Notes under the pieces: generated by a model | Told to the model about the DNA's origin: nothing | Database searches by the model: none | Seen by the model: the letters and a program-made list of their open reading frames with translations, nothing else | Source of the DNA: Siminovitchia thermophila | GTDB taxonomy: Bacteria > Bacillota > Bacilli > Bacillales > Bacillaceae_C | DNA: 64,000 bases | NCBI RefSeq assembly: GCF_016909185.1 | Contig: NZ_JAFBFH010000009.1 | Coordinates: 62,001 to 126,000, forward strand | Direction: 5' to 3' | Shown here: positions 8,370 to 17,990 of the stretch, piece after piece | Numbering within the stretch: position 1 is the stretch's first letter | How the letters are laid out: the number at the start of each line of letters is the position of its first letter | Position numbers and translations under genes: made by a program

Positions 8370-10727
8370 TCATCTAAATTCAACAATGGTCACACCGCTA
8401 CCGCCTTCTCCCGCTTCTCCCAATCTAATACGTTTCACAGCGCGATGACGTTTCAATAATTCGGAAACTCCTGTACGAAGAGCCCCGGTCCCTTTCCCAT
8501 GGATGATCGATACACGGGGATAATTGGCTAAAAGTGCGTCATCCAAATATTTCTCGACCTTCCGAAGGGCATCTTCATATCTCTCCCCGCGAATATCCAG
8601 TTCTACTCCGACATGGTAGTCCTTTCCTTTAATGGAAGCGAGCGGCTTCGGCTCTTTCTTTGGCTCGGATTGAATGAATTCCATGTCTTTTTCCGCCACT
8701 TTTATTTTCATGATGCCTGCCTGAACTTGCCACTCGTGTTGACCGGTTTTTTCAAGCAATATGCCTTTCTGGTTCAAGGTGGCGATTTTTACTTCATCAC
8801 CAGGCTTAAATGAGCGTGCTTTTAGGTTGGACTTCACTGTTTCCTGCCCATCACCCATTTGCGGAACAGCCGTTTCCAACCTTCTTCTTGCCTCAATAAG
8901 CTCATGTTCCTTAGCCCCTGCTCCACTCGCCAGCCTCATTTGGCGGAGTTCCTTTATGATTTCTTCCGCTTCAGCTTTTGCTTTCTCAATGACTTCAGAA
9001 GCTTTTTGCTCCGCTTTTTCATACAACTCTTGTTTTCTTGACTGAAATTCGGACATCTGCTGTACAAGATCCTTATGCAGCTTTTCCGCCTGCTTTAAAT
9101 GAGCCATTGCTTCTTCATATTTTCTTTCTGCTTCGTGTCTGCTTTTTTCCAGTGAAGCAATCATATTTTCCACTTCGTTGCTCTCGGCGTTAATCAATGA
9201 TTTTGCATAATCAATGATCCGATCCGAAAGCCCCAGCCTCTTCGATATTTCAAAGGCGTTGCTTCTGCCGGGAACACCGATTAACAGTTTGTATGTCGGA
9301 CGCAGCGTTTCAACATCGAACTCGACGCTGGCATTCACAACCCCTTCCCGGTTATAAGCATAAGCTTTTAGCTCCGGATAATGGGTCGTTGCAATAACGC
9401 GCGCTCCGCGCTTATAAACGTCATCCAGGATCGAAATGGCAAGAGCGGAACCTTCTTGTGGATCCGTACCGGCACCCAATTCATCAAAAAGAACGAGACT
9501 TTCTTCGTCTGCTTTTTTCAAAATGTCAACGATATTGACCATGTGAGAAGAGAAAGTACTTAAGCTTTGCTCAATGGACTGCTCGTCTCCAATATCAGCA
9601 TAAATCTGTTGGAAAACGGCTGTTTCGGAGCCTTCTGATACAGGAAGAAATAATCCGGCCTGCGCCATTACCGTTAAAAGTCCGGCCGTTTTCAACGTGA
9701 TCGTTTTTCCTCCGGTGTTTGGGCCAGTAATGACAATGGTTGAATATTCCTGGCCAAGAGATATATCGTTCGGAACCACTTCATCTGCGGGAATCAGCGG
9801 ATGTCTCGCACGGTATAGATGGATAACGCCCTTTTTGTTAATGTTTGGGCGAGTAGCTTGTATGTCTTTCGCAAATCGTGCTTTTGCAAAAATAAAGTCC
9901 AGTGATTCCATGATATCCACCAAAAGTTGCAGATCATCGGCAAACTCTGACACATTTGCTGAAATCTCCATCAAAATCCGTTCAATTTCCCTGTCTTCCC
10001 TTAATGCGAGTTCGCGAAGTTCATTGTTTAAGTCAACGACAGCCTGCGGTTCGATAAAAAGGGTTTGTCCGGAAGAAGATTGATCATGGACGATTCCAGG
10101 ATAATTTGCACGGTATTCCTGCTTCACCGGGATGACGTACCGCTCATTTCTGATCGTAATAATCGCGTCTGAAAGCATTTTTTGTGCATTTCGGCTGCGG
10201 ACGAAACTATCGAGCTTTTCCTTGATTTTTCTTTCATTTCTCCGCATTTGCTGCCGGATATTTCTGAGCGCATCACTTGCTGAATCGAGCACGGCGCCCC
10301 CGTCGTCTATCGCATTTCGGATTTCTTTTTCAAGCTCACTCATGGTGACGATGTCATTCACTTTTTCTTCCAGTATGGGGATCTCCACTTCATTTTCAAG
10401 CAAAGATTCAATAAAGCGTTTTATCGTCCGCCCTGCCCGTATCATATCAGCTATTTGAACAAGTTCCGCCGAGTTCAAAACTCCTCCGATTGCCACCCGT
10501 TTAAGATGCGGTCTGATATCATGGATACCGCTTAATGGCGCATGGCCCCTAAGTCGCAAAACAGTGGAAGCCTCATCAGTTTCCTGCAAAAGCATGGAAA
10601 CTTCTTCAAATGAGGTGGAAGGTTTAAGTGTTCTGATTTGTTCTGCCCCGAGCGTTGAAGAAGCAAATGGTTCCATTCGGGAAAGAATTTTATCAAATTC
10701 TAATGTTTTTAATATCTTTTCGTTCAT
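8370..10727 (-). CDS. mutS2: MutS2 family ATPase/endonuclease
   Basis: A MutS-like protein without the mismatch-recognition domain; in bacteria it is tied to recombination control and to rescue of collided ribosomes. The 785 residues contain the clamp/coiled-coil region, ATPase Walker [15 protein letters not shown], Walker [14 protein letters not shown], a long coiled coil (about residues 510-620), a KOW-like linker, and the C-terminal Smr nuclease domain with [12 protein letters not shown] and [14 protein letters not shown] chose the ATG at 10727 because [11 protein letters not shown] aligns with the B. subtilis start and gives the same length (785). A GTG-ATG pair at 10742-10737 is nearer to GGGAGAG and remains possible. 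Confidence 0.95.
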   Translation of the reverse strand: MNEKILKTLEFDKILSRMEPFASSTLGAEQIRTLKPSTSFEEVSMLLQETDEASTVLRLRGHAPLSGIHDIRPHLKRVAIGGVLNSAELVQIADMIRAGRTIKRFIESLLENEVEIPILEEKVNDIVTMSELEKEIRNAIDDGGAVLDSASDALRNIRQQMRRNERKIKEKLDSFVRSRNAQKMLSDAIITIRNERYVIPVKQEYRANYPGIVHDQSSSGQTLFIEPQAVVDLNNELRELALREDREIERILMEISANVSEFADDLQLLVDIMESLDFIFAKARFAKDIQATRPNINKKGVIHLYRARHPLIPADEVVPNDISLGQEYSTIVITGPNTGGKTITLKTAGLLTVMAQAGLFLPVSEGSETAVFQQIYADIGDEQSIEQSLSTFSSHMVNIVDILKKADEESLVLFDELGAGTDPQEGSALAISILDDVYKRGARVIATTHYPELKAYAYNREGVVNASVEFDVETLRPTYKLLIGVPGRSNAFEISKRLGLSDRIIDYAKSLINAESNEVENMIASLEKSRHEAERKYEEAMAHLKQAEKLHKDLVQQMSEFQSRKQELYEKAEQKASEVIEKAKAEAEEIIKELRQMRLASGAGAKEHELIEARRRLETAVPQMGDGQETVKSNLKARSFKPGDEVKIATLNQKGILLEKTGQHEWQVQAGIMKIKVAEKDMEFIQSEPKKEPKPLASIKGKDYHVGVELDIRGERYEDALRKVEKYLDDALLANYPRVSIIHGKGTGALRTGVSELLKRHRAVKRIRLGEAGEGGSGVTIVEFR

Positions 10728-10752
10728 GGGGTAAAACATCACTCTCCCATTA

Positions 10753-12465
10753 TTAATCGCCGCGTTTTAAGAAGGCAAGCAGCTCGTCTTTTTTCCATGT
10801 GTTTATAACAGATCCCGGACGGATCCAGCCTTTTTTCGCATATGATACGCCGACATCCATATATTCCAAATGACTGATGTTGTGCGCATCCGTGTTGATG
10901 ACGATCTTCACTCCGGCTTCCTGGGCTTTTTGGAGATGACTGTACGCCAAATCAAGCCTTGCCGGATTGGCATTCAATTCAAGCACCGTATCCGTTTCTT
11001 TGGCCAATTCGATCAGCATGTCCATGTCTACCTCATAACCGTCACGCCTTCCAATCAAGCGCCCTGTCGGATGGGCAATGATATCGACATGCGGGTTTTG
11101 CAAGGCATTTGTTAAGCGTTTCATTATTTGGGACTTGGGCTGAAAAAAACTGGAATGGATAGAGGCAATGACAATATCAAGCTCTGAAAGGAGCTCATCT
11201 TCAAAGTCCAGTCTTCCATCCGGCAATATATCCATCTCGATTCCAGATAAAATGAAAATATCGTCATATTTTTCATTTAAGGCTTTGATTTCTTCATTTT
11301 GCTTTCTCACCCGGTCGGGCGTAAGGCCGCCTGCAACCCGCAAAAATTCGGAATGGTCCGTAATGGCCATATATTCATACCCTTTTTTTCTGCATGCTTC
11401 GATCATTTCTTCAAGGGAATAGGCGCCATCCGACCAAGTCGTATGCATATGAAGATCACCTTTTATATCGGCTAATTCGATCAACTGTTTTGCTTCTGAA
11501 AAATGTTCAATTTCTTTTCCATTCATCCTGATTTCAGGAGGAATCCAAGGTAACTGAAAATGTTTGAAAAAGTCTTTTTCTGTCTGAAACGTCTCCACTT
11601 TGCCCGTTTCAGTGTTTTCCACTCCGTACTCGCTAATTTTTTCGCCCCGTTCTTTGGCAATTTGGCGCATCCGGACATTATGTTCGGCAGATCCTGTAAA
11701 ATGGTGTAGGGCCGTGGCAAATTCGCTCGGTTTAACGATCCGGAAGTCAACAGAGATTGTATAATCGGCTTGCAGGTGCAAGGTTACTTTCGTATCTCCG
11801 CTCACAGCGGCTTCTCCATCCAATTTCAGCAATTGTTCTTTTACAGCCTTGGGATGCTCTGTCGCTATGACAAAGTCCAAATCCTTGATTGTTTCCGATA
11901 AGCGCCGTAAACTGCCGGCCCGGGAAAATTGCTTGATTTCTTTGACTTCTTTTAAATAGGACTCTATTTGCTCAGTAAATGGAAGCATATAAGCAATCGG
12001 GAAGCGGTCAGGCTGTCTGCCCATTTGTTCAAGAGCGTTTTTAATGTTTTCTTCTGTTTTTTTCCCAAAGCCTTTCAGCTTCCTGAGCTTTCCGGCAGCG
12101 CATACTTCTCGTAAAGACTCCACGTCTGTGACATTTAATTCCTTATAGAGCCTTGCGATCGTTTTACCGCCAAGCCCCGGAATTTGCAGCAGCGGAATCA
12201 AGCCTTTTGGAACTTCTTCCTGAAGTTGCTCAAGAACGGAAGAAACACCATCTTCCACAAATTCCTCGATAACAGCGGCCGTTCCTTTCCCAATCGCCGG
12301 AATTTCGGTGAAATTTGTTATCTCGGAAAGGCTCCGGTCATCTGCTTCCAGCGAGGCAGCCGCTTTTCTAAAAGCAGCTGTTTTAAAAGGATTTTCCCCT
12401 TTTAACTCCATGTATATTGCAATCTTTTCCAATAAACGAATCACATCTTTTTTGTTGATTCCCAT
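10753..12465 (-). CDS. polX: DNA polymerase/3'-5' exonuclease PolX
   Basis: Family X polymerase for gap filling in base-excision repair, fused to a PHP exonuclease. About 570 residues. The N-terminal part has helix-hairpin-helix motifs ([31 protein letters not shown]), the nucleotidyl-transferase palm with [17 protein letters not shown] (paired aspartates), and the C-terminal PHP domain with the metal-binding [29 protein letters not shown] and NTDAHN. The start at 12465 ([16 protein letters not shown]) matches the B. subtilis protein and has GGTGA upstream. It lies directly before mutS2 with a 25-base gap. Confidence 0.95.
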   Translation of the reverse strand: MGINKKDVIRLLEKIAIYMELKGENPFKTAAFRKAAASLEADDRSLSEITNFTEIPAIGKGTAAVIEEFVEDGVSSVLEQLQEEVPKGLIPLLQIPGLGGKTIARLYKELNVTDVESLREVCAAGKLRKLKGFGKKTEENIKNALEQMGRQPDRFPIAYMLPFTEQIESYLKEVKEIKQFSRAGSLRRLSETIKDLDFVIATEHPKAVKEQLLKLDGEAAVSGDTKVTLHLQADYTISVDFRIVKPSEFATALHHFTGSAEHNVRMRQIAKERGEKISEYGVENTETGKVETFQTEKDFFKHFQLPWIPPEIRMNGKEIEHFSEAKQLIELADIKGDLHMHTTWSDGAYSLEEMIEACRKKGYEYMAITDHSEFLRVAGGLTPDRVRKQNEEIKALNEKYDDIFILSGIEMDILPDGRLDFEDELLSELDIVIASIHSSFFQPKSQIMKRLTNALQNPHVDIIAHPTGRLIGRRDGYEVDMDMLIELAKETDTVLELNANPARLDLAYSHLQKAQEAGVKIVINTDAHNISHLEYMDVGVSYAKKGWIRPGSVINTWKKDELLAFLKRGD

Positions 12466-12535
12466 ATTTATGTCACCAACCGTTCTCATTCTCCTGCCTA
12501 TCATTGTAGCAAATTAGCAAGACAAAAGAAAAACC

Positions 12536-12553
12536 TCTCTTTGCGCAAAGAGA
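12536..12553 (-). terminator. Terminator after cvpA
   Basis: Perfect palindrome TCTCTTTGCGCAAAGAGA followed on the minus strand by GGTTTTTCTTTT. It separates zapA-cvpA from polX-mutS2. Confidence 0.8.
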
Positions 12554-12556
12554 AGC

Positions 12557-13099
12557 TTAGCTTTTAATGTAGTTAAACCACATATTCTTGACCTCGCCGG
12601 AAAGGAAAGGGGTGTAATGGATGATCCATTTGGCGAGGATGGATTGATCGAGAGCATCCTGGATATTGGAAATCGGCAATAGGGCCCCAATATATAAAAG
12701 GATGAACAGCAAAATATAGATTTCCAAAAAGCCCAGTATGCCCCCAGCCCAGACATTCAGTGTCTTTAAAATTGGAAAGCTGGCGACAAAATCCAATGCC
12801 GAACCAATGATCCCAAGGATAATACGAACAGCAATAAAAAGGATGACAAAAGCAATGGCCCGATAAAATGCTTCATCAGCGCCCGCTCCATCCAATAGTA
12901 TTTTCATAGTTTGTCCATGATCAAAATCAGGGTAAGGAACCCAAAGTTTCAATTTTGGTGCCAAATCATCATAATAAATGTATGCGACGATAAAAGATAT
13001 GATAAAGCCAACCATGTGAATAAGCTGCAAGATAAATCCTCTTCGCAACCCAACGAAAAAACCGGTGGCCAATAGAATCAATAATACTAAACTCAACAT
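12557..13099 (-). CDS. yshB: CvpA family membrane protein (YshB-like)
   Basis: Membrane protein of 180 residues in the CvpA/colicin V production family, with four hydrophobic segments (about residues 2-18, 27-43, 78-98 and 118-142) and the family-like GFFVGLRRGFILQLIHMVGFI start. Its biochemical role is not established. It begins 8 bases after zapA, so the two are likely co-transcribed; the terminator at 12536 ends the unit. Confidence 0.87.
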   Translation of the reverse strand: MLSLVLLILLATGFFVGLRRGFILQLIHMVGFIISFIVAYIYYDDLAPKLKLWVPYPDFDHGQTMKILLDGAGADEAFYRAIAFVILFIAVRIILGIIGSALDFVASFPILKTLNVWAGGILGFLEIYILLFILLYIGALLPISNIQDALDQSILAKWIIHYTPFLSGEVKNMWFNYIKS

Positions 13100-13106
13100 G
13101 AAAAGC

Positions 13107-13367
13107 TCATTCCTTTAAGCGTTCAAGCTCTTTTTCCAAATGTTCGAAGCGCTCGTGCAGTTTAATATAATCATGAACGGCATTGACAGCCGTTAGTACA
13201 GCTAGTTTGCTTGTATCGAGATTTGGATTCGCCGAGCGAATCTCATACATCTTCTCATCCACCAATCGGGCCACTTTTTTTACATGTGCTGACGTTTCCG
13301 TCCCCGTAATGATATAATGTTGGCCATAGATTGTAACAGGAGTGCGGATTTTTTGATTTCCCGACAA
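13107..13367 (-). CDS. zapA: Cell division protein ZapA
   Basis: Small FtsZ-binding protein that stabilises FtsZ bundles at mid-cell. The core TPVTIYGQHYIITGTE is the ZapA beta-hairpin, followed by the helix with SKLAVLTAVNAVHDY and a C-terminal coiled coil rich in E, L and K. I chose a TTG at 13367 (86 residues) because GGAGG sits 8 bases before it and SGNQKIRTPVTIYG then aligns with the B. subtilis start; an ATG at 13382 would place GGAGG inside the gene. Divergent from rnhC. Confidence 0.88.
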   Translation of the reverse strand: MSGNQKIRTPVTIYGQHYIITGTETSAHVKKVARLVDEKMYEIRSANPNLDTSKLAVLTAVNAVHDYIKLHERFEHLEKELERLKE

Positions 13368-13487
13368 ATCGGATGCCTCCATTTCCTAAAGAAATCCCAC
13401 TTTCTTATCATATCACGAATAAAAATAGATGGGAATAGATGTCTAAATTTGTTTATTCCTGATCTTTCATGTAAGGGAGCAATGGAT

Positions 13488-14420
13488 ATGGCAAATATTG
13501 TTATTCAAGCAAAGCGAGCAGAAATAGATAAAATGAAAGAATACTACCGTCCATTTTTAAAAGACACTTCTCCTCCAGGCAGTGTTTTTTCTGCAAAAAA
13601 AGGCGGATGCACGATCACGGCCTACCGTTCGGGAAAAGTAATGTTTCAAGGTGTTGGACGTGAAGGGGAAGCTGGAAAGTGGGCGAACCTACACGATCTG
13701 CCAACGGCTACAAAGCCGAGAAAAGCTTCCGGGACTCCGCTTCCGGAAAACATTACCAACCTTTCGGTCATCGGATCGGATGAAGTCGGTAAAGGAGATT
13801 ATTTCGGCCCGCTCGCTGTCGTGGCAGCCTATGTAAAAAAAGAGCATATTCCTCTTTTAAAGGAACTTGGTGTAAAAGACTCCAAGCACTTATCAGACAA
13901 GCAAATTACGGACATCGCCAAAGATCTTCTCACGTTTATTCCCTACAGCTCGTTAAAGCTCAATAACAAAAAATACAACGAGGCGCAGGCGTCTGGAATG
14001 ACGCAAGGAAAAATGACGGCCATCCTGCACAACCGGGCTCTCTTGCATGTTTTGGAAAAAATAGCACCGGAAAAGCCGGAAGCGATCTTGGTTGACCAGT
14101 TTGCGGAAGCCCAAATATATTTCCGCCATTTAAAGGGGCAAGAAACAATTTTAAAAGAAAATGTCTACTTCAGTACAAAAGCAGAAAGTATCCACCTTGC
14201 TGTTGCCGCCGCTTCCATTTTGGCGAGGTACTCCTTTTTGCAAGCAATGGAGCAATTAAGCAAAAAAGCCGGTTTTTCCCTTCCGAAAGGGGCCGGCTCC
14301 ATCGTGGATGTTGCGGCCGCCAGGCTGATAAGGAATAAAGGTTTGGGCGCTTTGTCCGAATTTGCCAAAGTGCATTTTGCCAATACTGAAAAAGCGAAGA
14401 AAATAGCGGGGATTTCATAG
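13488..14420 (+). CDS. rnhC: Ribonuclease HIII
   Basis: Degrades the RNA of RNA-DNA hybrids. The 310-residue protein has an N-terminal TBP-like substrate-binding domain (about 1-75) and the RNase H core with GSDEVGKGDYFGP (first acidic residues), LKELGVKDSKHLSD, ILVDQFAE and STKAESIHLAVAAASILARY. GGGAG lies 8 bases before the ATG at 13488; the ATG at 13482 is only 2 bases from it. The long upstream part of the frame overlaps zapA and is not credible. In B. subtilis rnhC also lies next to zapA. Confidence 0.95.
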   Translation: MANIVIQAKRAEIDKMKEYYRPFLKDTSPPGSVFSAKKGGCTITAYRSGKVMFQGVGREGEAGKWANLHDLPTATKPRKASGTPLPENITNLSVIGSDEVGKGDYFGPLAVVAAYVKKEHIPLLKELGVKDSKHLSDKQITDIAKDLLTFIPYSSLKLNNKKYNEAQASGMTQGKMTAILHNRALLHVLEKIAPEKPEAILVDQFAEAQIYFRHLKGQETILKENVYFSTKAESIHLAVAAASILARYSFLQAMEQLSKKAGFSLPKGAGSIVDVAAARLIRNKGLGALSEFAKVHFANTEKAKKIAGIS

Positions 14421-14428
14421 TGCGAAAA

Positions 14429-14453
14429 GGGGCGCCGATTAATCAGGCGCCCC
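14429..14453. terminator. Convergent terminator between rnhC and the sugar-dehydrogenase gene
   Basis: GC-rich stem GGGGCGCC/GGCGCCCC with a nine-base loop. Minus-strand reading is followed by TTTT; the plus-strand side is less T-rich. The hairpin overlaps the last codons of the minus-strand gene. Confidence 0.75.
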
Positions 14454-15521
14454 GTTCAATTCAAGGTGTAAAAGCTTATCATCATTTGCGGCAGGTGTTC
14501 CCCTGCCATCCGTATTGTTTGTTATAAAAAACAAATCATTTTTCTCTATGAATATATCTCTAGTCCGCCCTTGTCCCGTTTGAAAAATATCGGCATTTCC
14601 GGTTGATAAATCATATTGAAAGACTGCCTGGCCCCGGAGCCCCGCAATGTAAAGCCTGCCATTGGCATAGGCGATGCCTCCAGGCGCCCACGTCTTTTCG
14701 CCTGTGTGAAACATCGGGGTTTCCATTCCTGCTTGCTGCTCATCCCCCTGGATGACAGGCCAGCCATAGTTTTTTCCGGGTTCGATTTGATTTAATTCAT
14801 CATGTGCGCTTGATCCATGCTCTGAAGCATACATATTTCCATTATCATCCCAGGTGATGCCTTGCGGGTTGCGGTGGCCATACGAATAAACGGGAGAGTT
14901 TGGAAATGGATTATCAGAAGGGATCGTTCCATCCATTTCAACCCTTAATATTTTTCCGGCCAAGCTGTTTACATCTTGGGCTAAATCAGGTGCGGAGGCG
15001 TCTCCTGTTGTTATAAACACTTTTCCGTCCGGCCCGATCTTTATCCTGCCGCCATCATGAATGTGAGCCCCCGGTATTCCCTCCAGTATGCTATCCGTTT
15101 CCATCCAACCGTCCGCCTCTTTTTTCAACCTTATAAGCCTGTTGAAAATGTCTCCATTTTCTTCATAAGTATGGTAGGCGAATGCTTCCAAATCCGTATT
15201 CGGGATAAGCTCCAGTCCAAGGAAACCCGCCTCTCCCCCGGTAAATATATCCTTTGTGGTCATGACAGGCAACCGGCTATATTCCCCGCTTTCTGGATCT
15301 ACGGAAACAATCGCGCCATTCCTTTCACTTATATAAAACTGGCTCCCTTTCTTTGTAATCGACCACGGTACGGATAGATGATCGGCAATAACTTCAGGAG
15401 CAACCCTTCCGGAAGCCGGCGCTTCTTCTTTTCGTTCGGCGCTTTCGTTCTGCTCCTGCTCTTTTTTAGAGCAAGCGGCTACAACAAACAATATCATCAA
15501 TACATACCATACCTTTTTCAT
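14439..15521 (-). CDS. PQQ-dependent sugar dehydrogenase-like lipoprotein
   Basis: Six-bladed beta-propeller of the glucose/sorbosone dehydrogenase (GSDH) type, probably anchored outside the membrane. The 360-residue product has a lipoprotein signal (MKKVWYVLMILFVVAAC, cysteine near residue 17), a charged linker, and propeller motifs HIHDGGRIKIGPDGKVFI, YSYGHRNPQGITWDDNG and YASEHGSSAHDE. The ATG at 15521 has GGAGG 8 bases upstream. The family normally binds PQQ and calcium, but Bacillus species usually make no PQQ, so the true substrate and cofactor are open. It overlaps a convergent terminator with rnhC. Confidence 0.85.
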   Translation of the reverse strand: MKKVWYVLMILFVVAACSKKEQEQNESAERKEEAPASGRVAPEVIADHLSVPWSITKKGSQFYISERNGAIVSVDPESGEYSRLPVMTTKDIFTGGEAGFLGLELIPNTDLEAFAYHTYEENGDIFNRLIRLKKEADGWMETDSILEGIPGAHIHDGGRIKIGPDGKVFITTGDASAPDLAQDVNSLAGKILRVEMDGTIPSDNPFPNSPVYSYGHRNPQGITWDDNGNMYASEHGSSAHDELNQIEPGKNYGWPVIQGDEQQAGMETPMFHTGEKTWAPGGIAYANGRLYIAGLRGQAVFQYDLSTGNADIFQTGQGRTRDIFIEKNDLFFITNNTDGRGTPAANDDKLLHLELNGAPD

Positions 15522-15537
15522 AACCGATCCCTCCATG

Positions 15538-15750
15538 GATAAAGTGAAACTTCTAGCCGCGGCGAGCTTTTACGCCGCTGACTGTGAGTTGAGCCAATCG
15601 GGCGATTACTGGCAGTTGATTTCAATGAAAAACCTTGCTATTTTACAAATCAGTTTAAATAGAAGTCTTACTGCAAGTTAACGCCGGATAAGGTGAAACT
15701 TCTAGCTGCGGCGAGCTTTTACGCCGCTGACTGTTAGTTGAGCCAATCGT
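15538..15750. repeat. Two direct copies of a repeat beginning GATAARGTGAAACTTC
   Basis: A unit of about 60 bases starting at 15538 recurs at 15687. Shared parts are GTGAAACTTCTAGC, GCGGCGAGCTTTTACGCCGC and TGAGTTGAGCCAATCG or near matches. The middle part is an inverted repeat (GCGGCG...CGCCGC) that could form a hairpin. The rest of 15750-15960 shows smaller degenerate echoes (AATCG..AGTTACTG). No gene is visible between 15522 and 15971. Confidence 0.75.
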
Positions 15751-15971
15751 AAGTTACTGTGGGGACTTCAGCTAATCGTTCGTTGGCCAATTGCGATTGC
15801 TGGCTGGAGGCTTCAGCTATTGTTAGTTAAGGCAATCGGCAGTTACTGGCTGTTGCTCTCCTCTTCCCATTATTGTTTTACCCAGATGGCGAAGTGGGGA
15901 TCTTGCTGCTGATCAATCTGATTCATGTTAAAATACAGAAAAAGAAAAATGCCGACCGAAGGAGATTATGT

Positions 15972-16739
15972 ATGTGCATTATATTTGCCGCCTACAAATC
16001 CCACCCTGATTTCAACCTGATTGTCGCCGCAAACCGTGATGAATTTTACAGCAGGAAAGCGGCTCCGGCCCACTTTTGGAAAGACGATCCCAACATTCTT
16101 GCGGGAAGAGATTTGGAACAAATGGGTACATGGATGGGCGTAACATTAAGCGGCCGATTTGCGGCTTTGACAAATTATCGAGATCCAAACGAAGAACAGG
16201 CAAACAAACAGTCCAGGGGACACATCGTCCGAGATTTTTTATCGGGATCGGAAGAACCGGAACATTTCTTGGATGGTCTCCAAAGCAAGAAGAAAAACTT
16301 TCGCGGGTTCAATCTGCTCGTTGGAAATCAAAGCTCACTGATGTACTATTCCAATATCGAAAACAAAGCAAAAGCACTGCGCCCAGGAGTTTACGGCCTG
16401 AGCAACCACTTGTTGAATTCCCCTTGGCCTAAAGTGGAAAAAGGGAAGGCATCTATGCTCAAATTAATAGCTGAGAAAACAATAGATCATGAAAAATTGT
16501 TTGAAATACTCCGTGACGATGAACCTGCACTGGAGGACGAACTCCCTAAAACCGGAGTTCCGTTGGATTTAGAAAAAACGCTTTCATCTATCTTTATCCG
16601 CAGTCCCCATTATGGAACCCGCTGCTCGACAGTCCTTACAGTCAGTAAGAAGGGGGAGGTGCAGTTGATTGAACGAACCTATTCAAAACCTTCGGAACAT
16701 GAACGCCGTTTTCAGTTTAAGATAAACGAATTTTCATAA
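15972..16739 (+). CDS. NRDE family protein (TANGO2-like)
   Basis: Protein of 255 residues of the NRDE/TANGO2 family, whose bacterial role is unknown. It has the exposed second residue cysteine (MCIIF), the name-giving VAANRDEFYSRKA near residue 20, AGRDLEQMGTWMG, TNYRDP and the C-terminal GTRCSTVLTV. A cysteine at residue 2 and the fold resemble N-terminal-nucleophile hydrolases. The ATG at 15972 has AAGGAG upstream; the longer frame adds an N-terminus that would hide the cysteine. It stands alone and ends in a shared terminator with ctaG. Confidence 0.9.
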   Translation: MCIIFAAYKSHPDFNLIVAANRDEFYSRKAAPAHFWKDDPNILAGRDLEQMGTWMGVTLSGRFAALTNYRDPNEEQANKQSRGHIVRDFLSGSEEPEHFLDGLQSKKKNFRGFNLLVGNQSSLMYYSNIENKAKALRPGVYGLSNHLLNSPWPKVEKGKASMLKLIAEKTIDHEKLFEILRDDEPALEDELPKTGVPLDLEKTLSSIFIRSPHYGTRCSTVLTVSKKGEVQLIERTYSKPSEHERRFQFKINEFS

Positions 16740-16766
16740 CGGAAAATTCAGATATATACTTTATAT

Positions 16767-16809
16767 AAAAAGCTGTTTCCGGGTTGATGTGCCCGTTAAA
16801 CAGCTTTTT
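16767..16809. terminator. Bidirectional terminator between the NRDE gene and ctaG
   Basis: Stem AAAAAGCTGTTT/AAACAGCTTTTT with an inner CGGG/CCCG pairing; T-runs follow on both strands. Confidence 0.88.
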
Positions 16810-17665
16810 ATTTTTTAGGCAAGTGTATGACGACTCCTTGAACAACACGAATATTTTCATCATCTACTTGTCCTTCTTGTTCGTCCTCTTTTCTGCTCCA
16901 ATTTTTAACGAGGTAAAATAAAGCAATTCCATAACTCGCGAGTTGGATCGCTTTAAGCAGTCCCCCGCCAAGCTGCTGGTCATACACAGCCGTTATCGAT
17001 GGAATAAACTGGGTGGCGGTCGCTTCATAAATCGGGTAATGCACCTGATGGATGATGATCAATAAATAAATTCCGATCGGCATGAGCAAAACCGCGTTTA
17101 AAAAGATATACGCCACTCTTGTGAAGTAAGAAAACTTGCTTATTTCCGGAAGCGGCATAATAATCGTCCACCACATTAAAAAACCCATAAACATTAAAAA
17201 TAATTGACTTATAATGGAAAGAAGCAAACTTTCGTGGACGATGTTGAAAAACCTCGGAACAAAATAAACGGTCAAGGCACCGTTAAATAAAAGCGCCGCC
17301 ATCCAAGGATGACCGAACAACTTAATCGCAAATTTTAAACGATGATTCCAGAAATACTTTCTAGCCCACTCTGCCGGCATGCTTAAAATGAGAAGCGGCA
17401 ACACAATAAATAGAAGCGCCATAATTTCAAAGACGTGGGCACTAAACAAAAATGTGTCGGCAATCACTTTTACCGGGCTGCCTTTTACAATATAAAAGAT
17501 AAAAGCGGCGATAAAAAAGTATGTGACTTGCCTTTTGGTCACGACATACCGGGAAGAGCCGGCCACCTTTTTATAATATAAAAATGACAATAGAACTACA
17601 GCAACAAAAGTAACGGGGCTCCACAATTCTAACCAGGAATAGCCTGAAAGAATATTCGTGTTCAA
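16808..17665 (-). CDS. ctaG: Cytochrome c oxidase assembly factor CtaG (caa3 type)
   Basis: Membrane protein of 285 residues needed for assembly of the caa3 cytochrome oxidase in Bacillus, with about seven hydrophobic segments. Family features are the early LWSPVTFVAVVLLSFLYY span, FLFSAHVFEIMALLFIV, ILSMPAEWARK, NGALTVYFVPRFFN and the histidines in LIIIHQVHYPIYE. It is monocistronic here, separated from other oxidase genes, which is also the case in several Bacillaceae. The distance from the stop to the shared terminator is minimal. Confidence 0.9.
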   Translation of the reverse strand: MNTNILSGYSWLELWSPVTFVAVVLLSFLYYKKVAGSSRYVVTKRQVTYFFIAAFIFYIVKGSPVKVIADTFLFSAHVFEIMALLFIVLPLLILSMPAEWARKYFWNHRLKFAIKLFGHPWMAALLFNGALTVYFVPRFFNIVHESLLLSIISQLFLMFMGFLMWWTIIMPLPEISKFSYFTRVAYIFLNAVLLMPIGIYLLIIIHQVHYPIYEATATQFIPSITAVYDQQLGGGLLKAIQLASYGIALFYLVKNWSRKEDEQEGQVDDENIRVVQGVVIHLPKK

Positions 17666-17958
17666 GTAATTGGTCCCTCCTCTCCCGCATTACTCGACTT
17701 GCCTGCAGCACATTTTATTATTATCTTATCATGTATTTTCCGGTGCCGAAACCTTTAGATGACAAATCCGTGAACAATAGATATAATCGGGTTTTTAATG
17801 AAAATCTGGGATAAATTGGAGTGCGTGCCGGCTCTTTTAAACCACTTTATATCGAAGGCTCTCCCATATGAATTCCATAGATTGACTTTTAACGCCGGCG
17901 ATTTGAATTTTGCCAAGTGCAAGGCGAGTGTTTTAGATGGAATGCTTCCCGAAAGAAA

Positions 17959-17984
17959 ATTCCGGGGCGATTATGCCCCGGAAT
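17959..17984 (-). terminator. Terminator of pheST
   Basis: Stem ATTCCGGGGC/GCCCCGGAAT with loop GATTAT directly after the pheT stop; followed on the minus strand by TTTTC. Confidence 0.88.
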
Positions 17985-17990
17985 GTGTGA

